A stretch of 64,000 nt of DNA from Streptomyces prunicolor NBRC 13075 (GCF_000367365.1 NZ_BARF01000092.1:58816-122815), one strand, 5' to 3'. Shown: positions 26,996-36,011, counted from the first letter of the stretch. The notes: a model not told the origin generated them from the sequence alone. Program-made: numbers and translations.

Positions 26996-27555
26996 GTTCG
27001 ATGCAGGGCAAGGTGCTGGGCGTCGTCGGCTCGAGCGCCGGCGGTATCGAGGAACTGCGTACAGGGCTCGTGGTCCCGGCACTTGAACGGGGCTGGACGG
27101 TTGCGGTTACGCTCACCCCGACCGCAGGTCAGTGGCTCCGTGTGAACGGAGAAAGGGCGGAGCTTGAGGCTCTGACCGGCCTTTCCGTACGGTCCGAATC
27201 ACGTCTGCCGGGTGACTCTCGGCCGCATCCGCCTGTGGACTGCTATGTCGTAGCACCGGCAAGTGCCAACACGGTCGCCAAGCTCGCCCTGGGGATCTCG
27301 GACAACCAGGCGTTGACACAGGTCAACGAAGCAATTGGAGCATTGGACCTCCCGGTAGTCGTCTGGCCTCGTGTGAACGCCGCGCACGCTCGCCACCCGG
27401 CATGGGAAGGGCACATCAAGGCCCTTCATGATTCGGGGGTGCGGTTGATCTATGGAGACGAGGTATGGCCGCTGGCCGAGCCGCGGGCTGGGATGCCTGG
27501 GCGTCGGTACCCGTGGGAAGCGGTCCTACGCGAGGCCGGCAAGGCAGTCTCCTGA
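26992..27555 (+). CDS. HFCD-family flavoprotein (CoaC/Dfp-like decarboxylase fold)
   Basis: The GTG at 26992 overlaps the regulator stop, giving a 187-residue protein. It has the flavin-site pattern of the homo-oligomeric flavin-containing Cys decarboxylase family: LGVVGSSAGGIEEL near the N-terminus and VVAPASANTVAKLALGISDNQA in the middle, the PxSAN-like loop. Members decarboxylate 4'-phosphopantothenoylcysteine or C-terminal Cys of RiPPs. No RiPP precursor with C-terminal Cys is nearby, and it lacks the CoaB half, so the substrate is unknown. A terminator follows. Confidence 0.75.
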   Translation: MSSMQGKVLGVVGSSAGGIEELRTGLVVPALERGWTVAVTLTPTAGQWLRVNGERAELEALTGLSVRSESRLPGDSRPHPPVDCYVVAPASANTVAKLALGISDNQALTQVNEAIGALDLPVVVWPRVNAAHARHPAWEGHIKALHDSGVRLIYGDEVWPLAEPRAGMPGRRYPWEAVLREAGKAVS

Positions 27556-27593
27556 CATTCCATCAACAAGCCTTGGAAATAAGATGAATTGGA

Positions 27594-27612
27594 CCCGGAC
27601 AGTCTGTCCGGG
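27594..27612 (+). terminator. Hairpin terminator after flavoprotein gene
   Basis: A 7-bp stem CCCGGAC/GTCCGGG with a 5-base loop lies 39 bases after the stop. It is followed by CCCTTCG rather than a T-run, as often in Streptomyces. Confidence 0.6.
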
Positions 27613-27668
27613 CCCTTCGTCTTGACTGGCGCCAGCCTGAGGGCATCACCGGCTAATGGAGGGGACGG

Positions 27669-28277
27669 ATGCCCGATCAGGGACTGAGTGCGACGCTCCC
27701 CGGCGCAACGACTTGGGGCGCCGCATCGAAGAGTAGCTCGAACGCTCATACGGGTGCGATGCGTGGTAAGGACTACTCATCTCGACGCTCGCCTGGTGCC
27801 GCCCCAACGCCGTCGGACACGGAGCTCAGCACCGCGAGCGCCGCGAGAAGCACTCCCACGCCGACCGGCCGCACCCGGCTCTGCAGCAACTGCCGATGCC
27901 GCCTGAGTCGGTACAACAGGGAAGATGTCTGTTCCGGCTGCGCTCGTCGCGAGACAGCCGTACAGCCTGCGCGCCCTTTCGTTCCGGCCCATGTATGGGC
28001 TTGTCAGGACGTCAGAGACGCCCTGTTACACAAGGACTTCGGCAGACTGTGCCAACTCGTGCGAGAGTACGGCCACCTCCGTCAGGAGGACATTGCCCTC
28101 ATCACGGGGCTGAGTCAGGCCTTTCTGTCGATGCTGGAATCTGGTCAGCGCCGCCTCACCAACATCGACCGGATCGTCGTGCTCTTGGAAGGCCTGAACG
28201 CACCCGTCGACATCACGGGGCCGATGCTCCGCCCCATGGCTGCCGCTCCGGGCTCATCTCTGCGGACAGCCTCCTGA
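27669..28277 (+). CDS. Short zinc-ribbon HTH regulator, paralogue 4
   Basis: This 202-residue protein has a disordered Ser/Thr/Ala-rich N-terminus of about 70 residues. A zinc ribbon follows at C72, C75, C88, C91 (CSNCRCRLSRYN, CSGC), then the HTH (RQEDIALITGLSQAFLSMLE, RRLTNIDRI) and a short tail. It has no TPR region. GGAGGGG precedes the ATG. The gene is convergent with the YdcF-like gene, and its promoter lies after the upstream terminator. No copy of the palindrome lies directly upstream. Confidence 0.75.
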   Translation: MPDQGLSATLPGATTWGAASKSSSNAHTGAMRGKDYSSRRSPGAAPTPSDTELSTASAARSTPTPTGRTRLCSNCRCRLSRYNREDVCSGCARRETAVQPARPFVPAHVWACQDVRDALLHKDFGRLCQLVREYGHLRQEDIALITGLSQAFLSMLESGQRRLTNIDRIVVLLEGLNAPVDITGPMLRPMAAAPGSSLRTAS

Positions 28278-28464
28278 TACTCCACCTCAGATCGCGATCT
28301 TGCCCTAAGACTGCAGTGGCGAGTAATCGCATCGCGTGCTGCGGTCGCGCGCTAGCATGCGGCCCTCATGGATCACGGTTGGGGTGGCAATTTCTCGCCA
28401 CAGTCGATCAGCAGTGGAGCTTGCGCCTGACCGTCACGCTTGGCTCCACGCGACATCCACCTGA

Positions 28465-29130
28465 TCATGCCCGTTCTGCCTCTTCTGGCACGAGTCGGCT
28501 CGTGAAGCCGTCGCGACGCAACCGTTCGAAAGCCGCCGCCACGTCGTTGGGAATCTCTTGCTCGATCATGAACCCTTGCCGTGGGTACACCATGAGCCGC
28601 TGCTGGGCCCCCACCAGCATGTCGATGACCAGACGGGCGTCCTGGATCGAATCGACGTAGTCAGAGAGCGCCATGGGCGTGGAGGCGCTCACCCACTCGA
28701 CGTCCGGCCAGAGCTTTCGCGCTGTCGCATAAGCCCGTCGCTCCTCGTACGGCTTGCTGACCAGCAGGACCGACGAGACGGCAACACGCTGTTCTTCGAG
28801 GAGAGAGCGGGAGAAGCGGATGTTGTCGCCCGTGTTCCGGGCCTTCGGCTCGACCATGATGGCACCCTCAGGAACCCCAAGCGCCACCGCCCGATCCCGA
28901 TAGTGTTCGGCTTCACCGCGGGGCATCCGCTCACGCGTCGTACGGCTGGTTGCTCCGGTGAAGACGATGAGAGGCGCCATGCCACGGTGGTAGAGGTCTG
29001 CGGTGGTGTCGGCCACCCCCAGGTCGTGGCTGCCGAGTCCGATCGCCACGGAGCAAGGGCGCGGCTCGTGACCCATCTGCTGGAAGTCCCACAGCCGCCG
29101 AGCATCCGCCCATGCCTGCGTTGAGATCAC
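28465..29130 (-). CDS. YdcF/DUF218-like protein
   Basis: The start is GTG 29130 with GGAGGG eight bases upstream; the product has 221 residues. It has the DUF218 pattern: LGSHDLGVADTTADLYHRG, LIVFTGATS, GEAEHYRDRAVALGVPEGAI and EPKARNTGDNIRFS, then a VLLVSKPYEERRA strand. DUF218 proteins bind nucleotides or cofactors or act in envelope metabolism; the precise role is unknown. It has no membrane segment, so it is the soluble YdcF type. It converges on short paralogue 4. Confidence 0.8.
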   Translation of the reverse strand: MISTQAWADARRLWDFQQMGHEPRPCSVAIGLGSHDLGVADTTADLYHRGMAPLIVFTGATSRTTRERMPRGEAEHYRDRAVALGVPEGAIMVEPKARNTGDNIRFSRSLLEEQRVAVSSVLLVSKPYEERRAYATARKLWPDVEWVSASTPMALSDYVDSIQDARLVIDMLVGAQQRLMVYPRQGFMIEQEIPNDVAAAFERLRRDGFTSRLVPEEAERA

Positions 29131-29350
29131 TTGCTCTCGCCCTCCATGTTCGCCGAGGACAGCTCCCCGCCGTTGAAAACGTACAAGACCCTGTCTCCCC
29201 CGCGTCACTCGGAACCCGGCCGACGACGAGCACGCCCCCGATGGGATCAGCCTACGTTCCAAAACACAGACGCCCTCAGACGATGGTTCTCCTGTCCCGC
29301 GCGCTCACGCCGTGTGAAACTCGATTGAGCAGCCTGAAGGGAGCACGTCA

Positions 29351-30562
29351 ATGCGGGGGATGACCGACCACCTTCCGTTCGGCAAGCGAGTCCGGTTCTA
29401 CCGGAAACGCCGGGGTCTGAGCCAGCGGCAGCTCGGCGAACTTCTGGGGCGTTCCGAGGACTGGGTGTACCGGGTCGAGTCCGAACGCATACCGGTGAAC
29501 AACGTGAAGATGCTCGCGGACCTGGCACACGCTCTGCGAGTGCACGTTGAGGACCTTCAGGGCACGCCGACGCTCTTGGACGACCGCGGTCGTCACGCGG
29601 CCAGCATCCCGGCGATTCGCACCGCACTCATGCAGTCGCGACGGCTGGCGGGCTCGCTGTACGACGGCCGTGAAACCGTGCGCCTCGAACGTCTCTCCTT
29701 CGCAGTCGACGAAGCCTGGCGGCTCTATCAGAATTGCCAGTTCGCGCGCCTGGGAGAGTGCTTGCCCGGGCTACTCGCGGACGCCCGGCTGGCAACACAG
29801 GAGCGCACGGCTGGCGCCGAACACGTCGAAGCACTCCGGTTGTTCGCACTGACCTGCCACGTGGCAGCAGTACTTCTACGAAAGTTGGGTGAGACCAACC
29901 TGGCCTGGACCGCTGTAGACCAAGGCGACATGGCAGCCGCAGAGTCCGAAGACCCCGCCACAATGCTGGCGCTGCGCCGAGGTGTCGCACATGTTCAACT
30001 CGGCGCCGGCATGCCAGCAGAGGCAGTGAACGTCACCCTCGACGCGGCAGACGACCTCGAACCCGGTTGGTGGCGCTCCACGCCGGCTTCTCTCTCCCTG
30101 TACGGGACCCTGTTCCTCAACGGAGCCGTCGCAGCGGCCCGGATGCGGAACCGGGCGCTGGCAGATCACATGATGGGTAAGGCCCAAGAAGCAGCGCATC
30201 TGCTCGGCGGCGACTCCAACGAGATGTGGACCTCCTTCGGTCCCGGCAACGTAGAGATCCACCGGCTGGCGCTCGCCCTGGAATTCGAGGACGTTCAACT
30301 GGCTGTGGACGTAGCGCCGAGAGCCAGAGCGGAAGGACTGCCGGTAGAACGACGGGGGCGGGCGCGACTGGATGTTGCCCGTGCCTATGCCGAGGTAGGT
30401 CGGACAGATGAGGCGATAGACCATCTCAAGCGCGCCTACCGAACCGCTCCCGAGCAGATCAAGGCACATGAGTTCGCTCGGGACCTAGCTCGTCGGCTCC
30501 ACAAGCGATCCCGCCGTCAGGATGTCCAGGACCTGGCCGTGCGGCTCGGCGCTATCAAGTAG
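29351..30562 (+). CDS. XRE HTH/TPR-like regulator, paralogue of 25763
   Basis: This 403-residue protein has an N-terminal XRE HTH (GKRVRFYRKRRGLSQ, LGELLGRSEDWVYRVES) and TPR-like helices thereafter. It aligns by eye with the regulator at 25763 throughout. The ATG follows AAGGGAG by eight bases. A hairpin follows the stop, so it is probably transcribed alone or with readthrough into the ATPase-like gene. It is divergent from the YdcF-like gene and shares a 220-base promoter region with it. Confidence 0.82.
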   Translation: MRGMTDHLPFGKRVRFYRKRRGLSQRQLGELLGRSEDWVYRVESERIPVNNVKMLADLAHALRVHVEDLQGTPTLLDDRGRHAASIPAIRTALMQSRRLAGSLYDGRETVRLERLSFAVDEAWRLYQNCQFARLGECLPGLLADARLATQERTAGAEHVEALRLFALTCHVAAVLLRKLGETNLAWTAVDQGDMAAAESEDPATMLALRRGVAHVQLGAGMPAEAVNVTLDAADDLEPGWWRSTPASLSLYGTLFLNGAVAAARMRNRALADHMMGKAQEAAHLLGGDSNEMWTSFGPGNVEIHRLALALEFEDVQLAVDVAPRARAEGLPVERRGRARLDVARAYAEVGRTDEAIDHLKRAYRTAPEQIKAHEFARDLARRLHKRSRRQDVQDLAVRLGAIK

Positions 30563-30590
30563 AGCCCGCTGTAGGAGAGGTTCGACGGCA

Positions 30591-30613
30591 GACCCGGAAA
30601 ATTCTTCCGGGTC
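30591..30613 (+). terminator. Hairpin after regulator at 29351
   Basis: The 9-bp stem GACCCGGAA/TTCCGGGTC has a 5-base loop and lies 28 bases after the stop. It separates the regulator from the downstream HATPase gene. Confidence 0.6.
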
Positions 30614-30674
30614 CGCCTCCCCATCGGCTTCTACGGTCGTTGCGACCAAGCCACTTGTACGGGGAGGCATCGGA

Positions 30675-31133
30675 GTGCCTGTGACCCATCGGCCGGATGA
30701 TGACACCGGTCCCGAGAGCAGCAGTGCGGTGGTCCTCCGCTGGAGTCGCCATCCGCGCTGCGTCGGCCTCGCGCGTCGTGAACTCGGTATCACGCTGGAC
30801 AGTTGGGGTCTCTCAGGTATTGAAGACTCAGCTGTCCTCGTTCTCTCAGAGCTCTTAACCGACGTGGTACGCCACGGTAATGTGCAGCCGGGAACGGAGA
30901 TCGAGACTCGGTATATGCGAGTCCGAAGTGGCCTGCGCATCGAGGTGTCCGAAACAGTTCACGAATCCCGTCAGCTGATGGCAAATAGTTCTGAGTCAGA
31001 TACAGATCCTCGGCGGAGGATTGTGGACACACTGGCCGACCGCTGGGATATGAACGACCCTTTCGGGCTTGGTGCGTCGGCGTGGGCAGAGCTCGATTTC
31101 CCGTCACAGGTCGGCGCCCTCGATGTCGACTGA
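30675..31133 (+). CDS. Anti-sigma-type HATPase-domain protein
   Basis: The start is GTG 30675 after GGGGAGG; the product has 152 residues. It is a HATPase_c_2 (RsbW/SpoIIAB-like) domain with the region LVLSELLTDVVRHGN in the N-box position and FGLGASAWAELDF at the end. The usual Asn (SELVTNAVRHG) is Asp here, and the ATP-lid glycines are poorly conserved, so kinase activity is doubtful. It may bind a sigma or anti-sigma partner. It overlaps the next regulator by 11 bases. Confidence 0.7.
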   Translation: MPVTHRPDDDTGPESSSAVVLRWSRHPRCVGLARRELGITLDSWGLSGIEDSAVLVLSELLTDVVRHGNVQPGTEIETRYMRVRSGLRIEVSETVHESRQLMANSSESDTDPRRRIVDTLADRWDMNDPFGLGASAWAELDFPSQVGALDVD

Positions 31134-31710
31134 TGCCCGCCATCGCTCGCCGCTCGTCTTAGCAGAAGACGAGGAGACCCGCAGGATCCCGACGCTCGCA
31201 GGCGAAAAACCGGTTGAGACGGGAATCCGGAAAGGCAGCCCTTCGCCCCCGTCCCCCGAGACGGACGCCGCCGAGCGGCACGGACGCCAGTGTCGATGGT
31301 GTCGACGCCCCCTGAGCCGATACAACAATGAACCGTACTGCAGCTCTTGCTCGCGACACGCACCAGCTTCCCCTTCGCCGCAGCTCCAGGTGGCGCCAGA
31401 GGTTTGGAAGCGAGTAGACGTCCGGGAAGCTCTCGGGGACCGCGACTTTGGCCGAGTATGCCACCTTGTACGAATCGAAAGCGCGCTGCGCCAGAGCGAT
31501 ATGGCGGAGCTTACGGGGCTCAGTCAAGCTTTCCTGTCCATGTTGGAGTCAGGGGTACGAAGACTCACCAACATCGACAAGATCGTCGAACTACTCGCCG
31601 GACTCGATACTCCGGCGGAACTCACCGGACCCATGCTCCAACCGACGGTGGCGGAAGGCAGACCACGTGGCCGGTCACTTACAGAGAGGAAAGAGGAATG
31701 GTCGGCGTGA
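31123..31710 (+). CDS. Short zinc-ribbon HTH regulator, paralogue 5
   Basis: ATG 31123 overlaps the upstream stop by 11 bases. The 195-residue protein has a ~55-residue disordered N-terminus and a zinc ribbon at C57, C60, C73, C76 (CRWCRRPLSRYN, CSSC). The HTH follows (RQSDMAELTGLSQAFLSMLE, RRLTNIDKI), then a basic tail. No TPR region is present. The ribosome site is weak, so translation may depend on the ATPase gene. It is the last gene of the rightward island and converges on the adenosine-deaminase-like gene. Confidence 0.72.
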   Translation: MSTDARHRSPLVLAEDEETRRIPTLAGEKPVETGIRKGSPSPPSPETDAAERHGRQCRWCRRPLSRYNNEPYCSSCSRHAPASPSPQLQVAPEVWKRVDVREALGDRDFGRVCHLVRIESALRQSDMAELTGLSQAFLSMLESGVRRLTNIDKIVELLAGLDTPAELTGPMLQPTVAEGRPRGRSLTERKEEWSA

Positions 31711-31900
31711 CGCCCGGCCATGCAGACCACTCCAGCGATATCCAGAGGGCACTGTTCGCCTGGCAGAGAAGGGGGCGTTAGGGCCAGTTAGGGCACAAAA
31801 CTTCGGACGACCCGCGCAGTTGGCCGGCGCGCCCGACACCCTGGGATTCGACGAGATCGCCGGAGGTAGCTGATAAGCCCGTCCGCCAGATCTCACTGCC

Positions 31901-32923
31901 TTACCGTCCGCCGAGCCAGGCATCGATGCCGTGCAAGGCCGGTGTGAGGACGTGGTCGGGTGCCCCGGACGACTGGATCGACGCGCGGGCCAGTGCGGCC
32001 AATTGTGAATCCGTCAGCGCCAGTTGTGAACGCGCGAGGCGATACTCCGCGAGCAGGCTGGTCCCAAGGAGCAGTGGATCATCGGATCCCAGGGAGCAGC
32101 GCACTCCGGACTCCAGGAGGCGCGGTAGCGGGTGCTCTTTGATGTGCTTCACGACTCCCAGCGCACGATTGGACGTCAGGCATATGTCCAGGGTGATCTG
32201 TGCGTCGGCGAGGCGCTTCAGAAGGGCCTGGTCCTCAATGGCCCGGACGCCGTGGGCGATTCTGTCAGGGGCTAGCGCGTCGAGCGTGTTACGCAGTGTC
32301 GCTCCGCCCGCGAGTTCTCCTGAGTGGGGCGCGACGATGATGCCTGCCTCCCGGGCGATCGTAAAAGCGTCCTTGAAGGCTTCTGCAGAGCCAGCTCTCT
32401 CGTCTCCGGCGAGTCCCAAGGCCACCACCCCGTGGCTGGCGTACTTGACGGCCAGTCGTGCAAGGTTTGTGGCGTGTCGAGGGTCGCGGTTGCGGCTGGC
32501 ACTGAGAGTGAGTCCGAAGCCGACGCCGAGGGTCTCTCCTGCCGCGTGCCCGGTCTCCAGGACGAGGTCGAGCACTTCGTCGACTGAGCCGAGTGTTGGG
32601 GCATAAGTGGTCGGGTTGAAGTGCGGCTCGACCCATACGGCTCCCGAGAGCGCCGCGTCCTCGACGACCTCGCGTACGAGTCGACGAAGGTCGGTTCTGG
32701 TACGGATCATCTTGACGACCGCCCGGTAGCAGCACTGGAACTGGTCGAAGGAGCTGTAGTTGCCGAGCTGAGGAGTCGGCTCTCCGTGGGCGTCTGACAG
32801 GTCCGCGAGGGTCTCGGGTCGCATGGCGCCCTCAAGATGGAGATGGAGATCAGCCTTGGGTAACCGTGACAGGCAGCGGCCGCCCTCGGGGATATCGCGA
32901 GACGCTGAGGGACTCTGGACCAT
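31901..32923 (-). CDS. Adenosine deaminase-like amidohydrolase
   Basis: This 340-residue protein has the metal-site motif KADLHLHLEG (H27, H29), catalytic HSGE, RIAHGVR and SLGSDDP, all typical of the adenosine/adenine deaminase and aminofutalosine deaminase subfamilies. It would hydrolyse an amino group of a purine or related ring. GAGGAGGA precedes the ATG. It is the terminal gene of the eight-gene operon; a deaminase in that context suggests a nucleoside-type intermediate, though it may simply be salvage. Confidence 0.85.
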   Translation of the reverse strand: MVQSPSASRDIPEGGRCLSRLPKADLHLHLEGAMRPETLADLSDAHGEPTPQLGNYSSFDQFQCCYRAVVKMIRTRTDLRRLVREVVEDAALSGAVWVEPHFNPTTYAPTLGSVDEVLDLVLETGHAAGETLGVGFGLTLSASRNRDPRHATNLARLAVKYASHGVVALGLAGDERAGSAEAFKDAFTIAREAGIIVAPHSGELAGGATLRNTLDALAPDRIAHGVRAIEDQALLKRLADAQITLDICLTSNRALGVVKHIKEHPLPRLLESGVRCSLGSDDPLLLGTSLLAEYRLARSQLALTDSQLAALARASIQSSGAPDHVLTPALHGIDAWLGGR

Positions 32924-32959
32924 GGGCTTGTCCTCCTCGGGAGCGCGGGCGGTAGCGGG

Positions 32960-34240
32960 TCAAAGGCGCTCGATGTTCTCGCCGCTCAGGCAGGCCCGAC
33001 AGTCCAGGGCATAGACCGCGTGCTGCTCGACAAGCCGGAGGTCGAAGGCGTCGTGATTGGTCAGCAGGACCACGGCGTCGGCAGCGGCCACATTGGTCGC
33101 TGTGAGATGTGCGTGGTGAGCATGGGCGTCGAGGTCGAAGGGTTCCTCGACATGGGGGTCGACAACCTGGATCTGCGCGCCCTGGGCGATCAAGAGTTGC
33201 GCGATAGCAATGGCCGGCGACTGCCGGGTGTCGCCTGTGTTGGCCTTGTAGGCGAGGCCGAGTAGGAGGATGCGGGAGCCCATAACTGGCAGGCCGCGGC
33301 GGTTGAGTCCCTCGGTAAGGCGTTGCACGACGTGGGTCGGCATCGACGTGTTGATCTCATCCGCCACTTCCACGAGGCGCAAGGCGCTGCCTGTCTGGCG
33401 CCGGACCTGCCAGGACAGGTAGGTGGGGTCGATGGGGAGGCAGTGTCCGCCGACACCGGGGCCCGGTGTGAAGCGCATGAAGCCGAAGGGTTTGGTGGCG
33501 GCTGCGTCCAGTGCCGCCCAAATGTCCGTGCCGAGTTGCCTGCAGTGGGTGGCAAGTTCGTTCACAAGGGCGATGTTGACCTGGCGGAATGTGTTCTCCA
33601 GGACCTTCGCCAGTTCAGCGTCGCGGACGGCGGCGACTTCGACGACAGTGTCGACCAAGCCACGGTAGAAGTCACCTATGGCTGCCAGGGAGGACGCGTC
33701 GATCCCAGAGACGATCTTGGGGGTGTTCTGGAGAGTCCATGTCCGGTTCCCGGGATCGATGCGCTCGGGGCTGTAGCCCAGATGGAAGTCCGCGCCCCCT
33801 GCCAGCCCGGATGCGGATTCCAATAGCGGCTGCAGGATGTCCTCGGTGGTTCCGGGATAGGTGGTGGATTCGAGGATGATGACGCAGCCGGGGCGCATGT
33901 GCGGTACGAGCATCCGGCCGGCGTCCAGGACCGCGGATAGATCCGGTGCGCCGTCGCGCAGCGGGGTCGGCACCGCGATGACTGCGATGTCGAACCCAGC
34001 CAGGTCGTCTGAGCACGCGGTCGGCGTGTAGTTGCCGTTCGTCAGGGCGTCCGCGATCTGGTCCGCCGTCACATCAGGACCCAACGGCTCCGCTGCCTTC
34101 AGCCGTTTCACGCGTCCGGCGTCGATATCGAACCCGATGACACGGTGGCCGACCTGTGCCGCCCGGATGGCCAGCGGAAGACCCACATAGCCCTGGCCGA
34201 GTATGACCGTGCGGCGACGTCGGGAGCTTGCGTCAACCAC
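32960..34240 (-). CDS. Nucleotide-sugar 6-dehydrogenase (UDP-sugar DH family)
   Basis: This 426-residue protein has an N-terminal NAD site VILGQGYVGLPLA and the family's middle-domain motif GPGVGGHCLPIDPTYLSW, including the catalytic Cys. The C-terminal UDP-binding part has ILLLGLAYKANTGDTRQSPA. It oxidises C6 of a UDP-hexose or UDP-HexNAc to the uronate using 2 NAD+. The GTG start lies 6 bases from the Nudix stop. With the DegT aminotransferase and the carbamoyltransferase it points to a modified uronic- or amino-sugar unit. Confidence 0.88.
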   Translation of the reverse strand: MVDASSRRRRTVILGQGYVGLPLAIRAAQVGHRVIGFDIDAGRVKRLKAAEPLGPDVTADQIADALTNGNYTPTACSDDLAGFDIAVIAVPTPLRDGAPDLSAVLDAGRMLVPHMRPGCVIILESTTYPGTTEDILQPLLESASGLAGGADFHLGYSPERIDPGNRTWTLQNTPKIVSGIDASSLAAIGDFYRGLVDTVVEVAAVRDAELAKVLENTFRQVNIALVNELATHCRQLGTDIWAALDAAATKPFGFMRFTPGPGVGGHCLPIDPTYLSWQVRRQTGSALRLVEVADEINTSMPTHVVQRLTEGLNRRGLPVMGSRILLLGLAYKANTGDTRQSPAIAIAQLLIAQGAQIQVVDPHVEEPFDLDAHAHHAHLTATNVAAADAVVLLTNHDAFDLRLVEQHAVYALDCRACLSGENIERL

Positions 34241-34246
34241 CGACGA

Positions 34247-34711
34247 TCACTCGGCTGACAGAGGCAGGTCGCCGGCTTGCAGACGCTCGTGAAGTTCGCC
34301 GAGAGCCGTCCGATTGCTGTCGAACCGCAGTGTCTCGAGAGCCCCCTTGTAGTCCAGCCACTGAACATCGGTGTGCTCGTGGGAAATCTTGATCTCCACG
34401 TCGGTCAGGTCGGTGGCGAATGAGTGTTCTGGAACGACGTAGGTCCCGGCAGGCCAGCTGTCGCGATCAGCGAAGAACCGCGCCGGGATGCTGGCCCTAG
34501 TCTGCAGCGGGTACAGCGGGACCAGTCGGTCGAGGCCGAGTTCTTCACGAGCCTCGCGTACGGCAGCCTGCTGCGGAGTCTCGCCGACCTCGCCGCCACC
34601 GGCCACAGCCTGCCAAACGTTCATGTCCTCGCGTCGCAGCACAGCGAATTCGACCTGGTCGCCAACCCGGCGGAAAGGAACGACAAGGACTTGAAAAGGG
34701 GCTCGGGGCAT
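34247..34711 (-). CDS. Nudix hydrolase
   Basis: ATG 34711 has AAGGAG six bases upstream; the product has 154 residues. The Nudix box runs from residues 38 to 60 (GGGEVGET, then REAREELGL), matching GX5EX7REUXEEXGU with metal-binding Glu residues present. The preceding VAGGGE is canonical. It hydrolyses nucleoside-diphosphate-linked compounds, perhaps a nucleotide-sugar by-product of this operon. The specificity is unknown. Confidence 0.85.
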   Translation of the reverse strand: MPRAPFQVLVVPFRRVGDQVEFAVLRREDMNVWQAVAGGGEVGETPQQAAVREAREELGLDRLVPLYPLQTRASIPARFFADRDSWPAGTYVVPEHSFATDLTDVEIKISHEHTDVQWLDYKGALETLRFDSNRTALGELHERLQAGDLPLSAE

Positions 34712-34736
34712 CGTGGCTCCTTGACTAGTGATGGGG

Positions 34737-36011
34737 TCAGACGTGGATCCGGCCGAGTTGACGCTGCTCTCGGCGCAGATGGTGACGATTCTCGTGGATC
34801 TTCTCCACGGCACGTACGACATCGGCGAGTTCCGTGGGCTCATCGAGCAACAGCCCTGATCCGGCTGCCTGCCCAAGCAACACCAACCTGGCGCAGGCCG
34901 CCCGAGCCTGCGAGGCCGAGGCTGTCCGTGAGCTGGAGTAGTCACAGTTGGTGGCGTCGGCGTAGATCGGTTCATCGGGGCAGGCGACGAGACTGCGGCG
35001 TGAGACAGGTATGCCCTCTGCCCGCAGCGCGGCGCGGAAGACGCTGACCGAGGCGCCGCCGATACCCGCGCCGTCGAATGCCTCGCTGTCGAATGTGAAG
35101 GCGAAGGAGAGCCGGCCGTGCGCGGTCACCCGCGGGTCGAGATCAGCGGGCATCGGTACAGGTCTCAAGCCGGGCACGCCGGACAACTCCGAAGCGAGGT
35201 ATGCCGCACCTTTGGCTTTCGCGGCCAGGTGATCCTTCAGACGTGCCAGCTGGACACGCAGGATGGCGGATTGGAATTCACTGAGGCGCAAGTTCCAGCC
35301 GAGTTCGGGGTGGTCACCGGTGCCGCCGGGAGGTCGGCCGTGATCGCGTAGAGAGGCGATGCGTGCGGCGAGTTCATCATCGTGGGTGACGACTGCCCCG
35401 CCTTCACCGGCGGTGATGTTCTTGGTGCTGGCAAAGCTGAACACCCCGATCGTGCCTAAAGATCCGGTCTGGTGGCCATTCCACGTCGCTCCGAGAGACT
35501 GGGCACAGTCCTCAACGATCGGAATGCCGTACGTGTCGGCTACGGTGCCCAGGCTGTCCATGTCGGCCGGGTGCCCGCCCAAGTGAACGGCGATGACTGC
35601 CTTCGTCTTCTCGCTGATCGCGGCCTTCACCGATGAGCTGGTGATCGTGTGGGTGGCGAGATCGACGTCGGCGAAGACTGGTATCCCTCCGAGTAGGGAG
35701 ACCGCTGTTGCCGTCGCCACGTACGTCATAGCGGGGACGACGACTTCGTCACCCGATCTGATACCCAGGGCCCTCAGAGCGATCATCAAACCGGCGGTGC
35801 CGCTGGAGACCACGGCCGCATGGGGCACTTGGAGGTACGCGGCAAGCTCGGTTTCGAAGGACTCTCCTTGTGATCCGCTGTGGATGCCGCCCCAACGGCG
35901 GCTGTTGAGGACATCGGCTAGCACGTCGACCTCTGCCTGATCGAACTGCGGCCACGTCTGGAAGGGGCGTGTGCGCAGGGGCGGTCCGCCGAGGAGCGCG
36001 AGAGTGGTCAT
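34737..36011 (-). CDS. DegT/DnrJ/EryC1/StrS-family aminotransferase
   Basis: This 424-residue PLP-enzyme has all the sugar-aminotransferase signatures: GGPPLR and HSGSQGESFE near the N-terminus, the cofactor-phosphate region SSGTAGLMIALRALG, and VEDCAQSLGATW. The Schiff-base Lys is K197 in FASTKNITAGEGG. It transfers an amino group to a keto-sugar nucleotide or keto-cyclitol. It overlaps the upstream kinase gene by 4 bases. It is the core sugar-building step of the operon. Confidence 0.88.
   Translation of the reverse strand: MTTLALLGGPPLRTRPFQTWPQFDQAEVDVLADVLNSRRWGGIHSGSQGESFETELAAYLQVPHAAVVSSGTAGLMIALRALGIRSGDEVVVPAMTYVATATAVSLLGGIPVFADVDLATHTITSSSVKAAISEKTKAVIAVHLGGHPADMDSLGTVADTYGIPIVEDCAQSLGATWNGHQTGSLGTIGVFSFASTKNITAGEGGAVVTHDDELAARIASLRDHGRPPGGTGDHPELGWNLRLSEFQSAILRVQLARLKDHLAAKAKGAAYLASELSGVPGLRPVPMPADLDPRVTAHGRLSFAFTFDSEAFDGAGIGGASVSVFRAALRAEGIPVSRRSLVACPDEPIYADATNCDYSSSRTASASQARAACARLVLLGQAAGSGLLLDEPTELADVVRAVEKIHENRHHLRREQRQLGRIHV

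Noticed and set aside
31707..31781. 24-codon frame overlapping the end of the short regulator at 31123
   Set aside because: GTGA overlap is suggestive, but the peptide is too short and has no context to support it.
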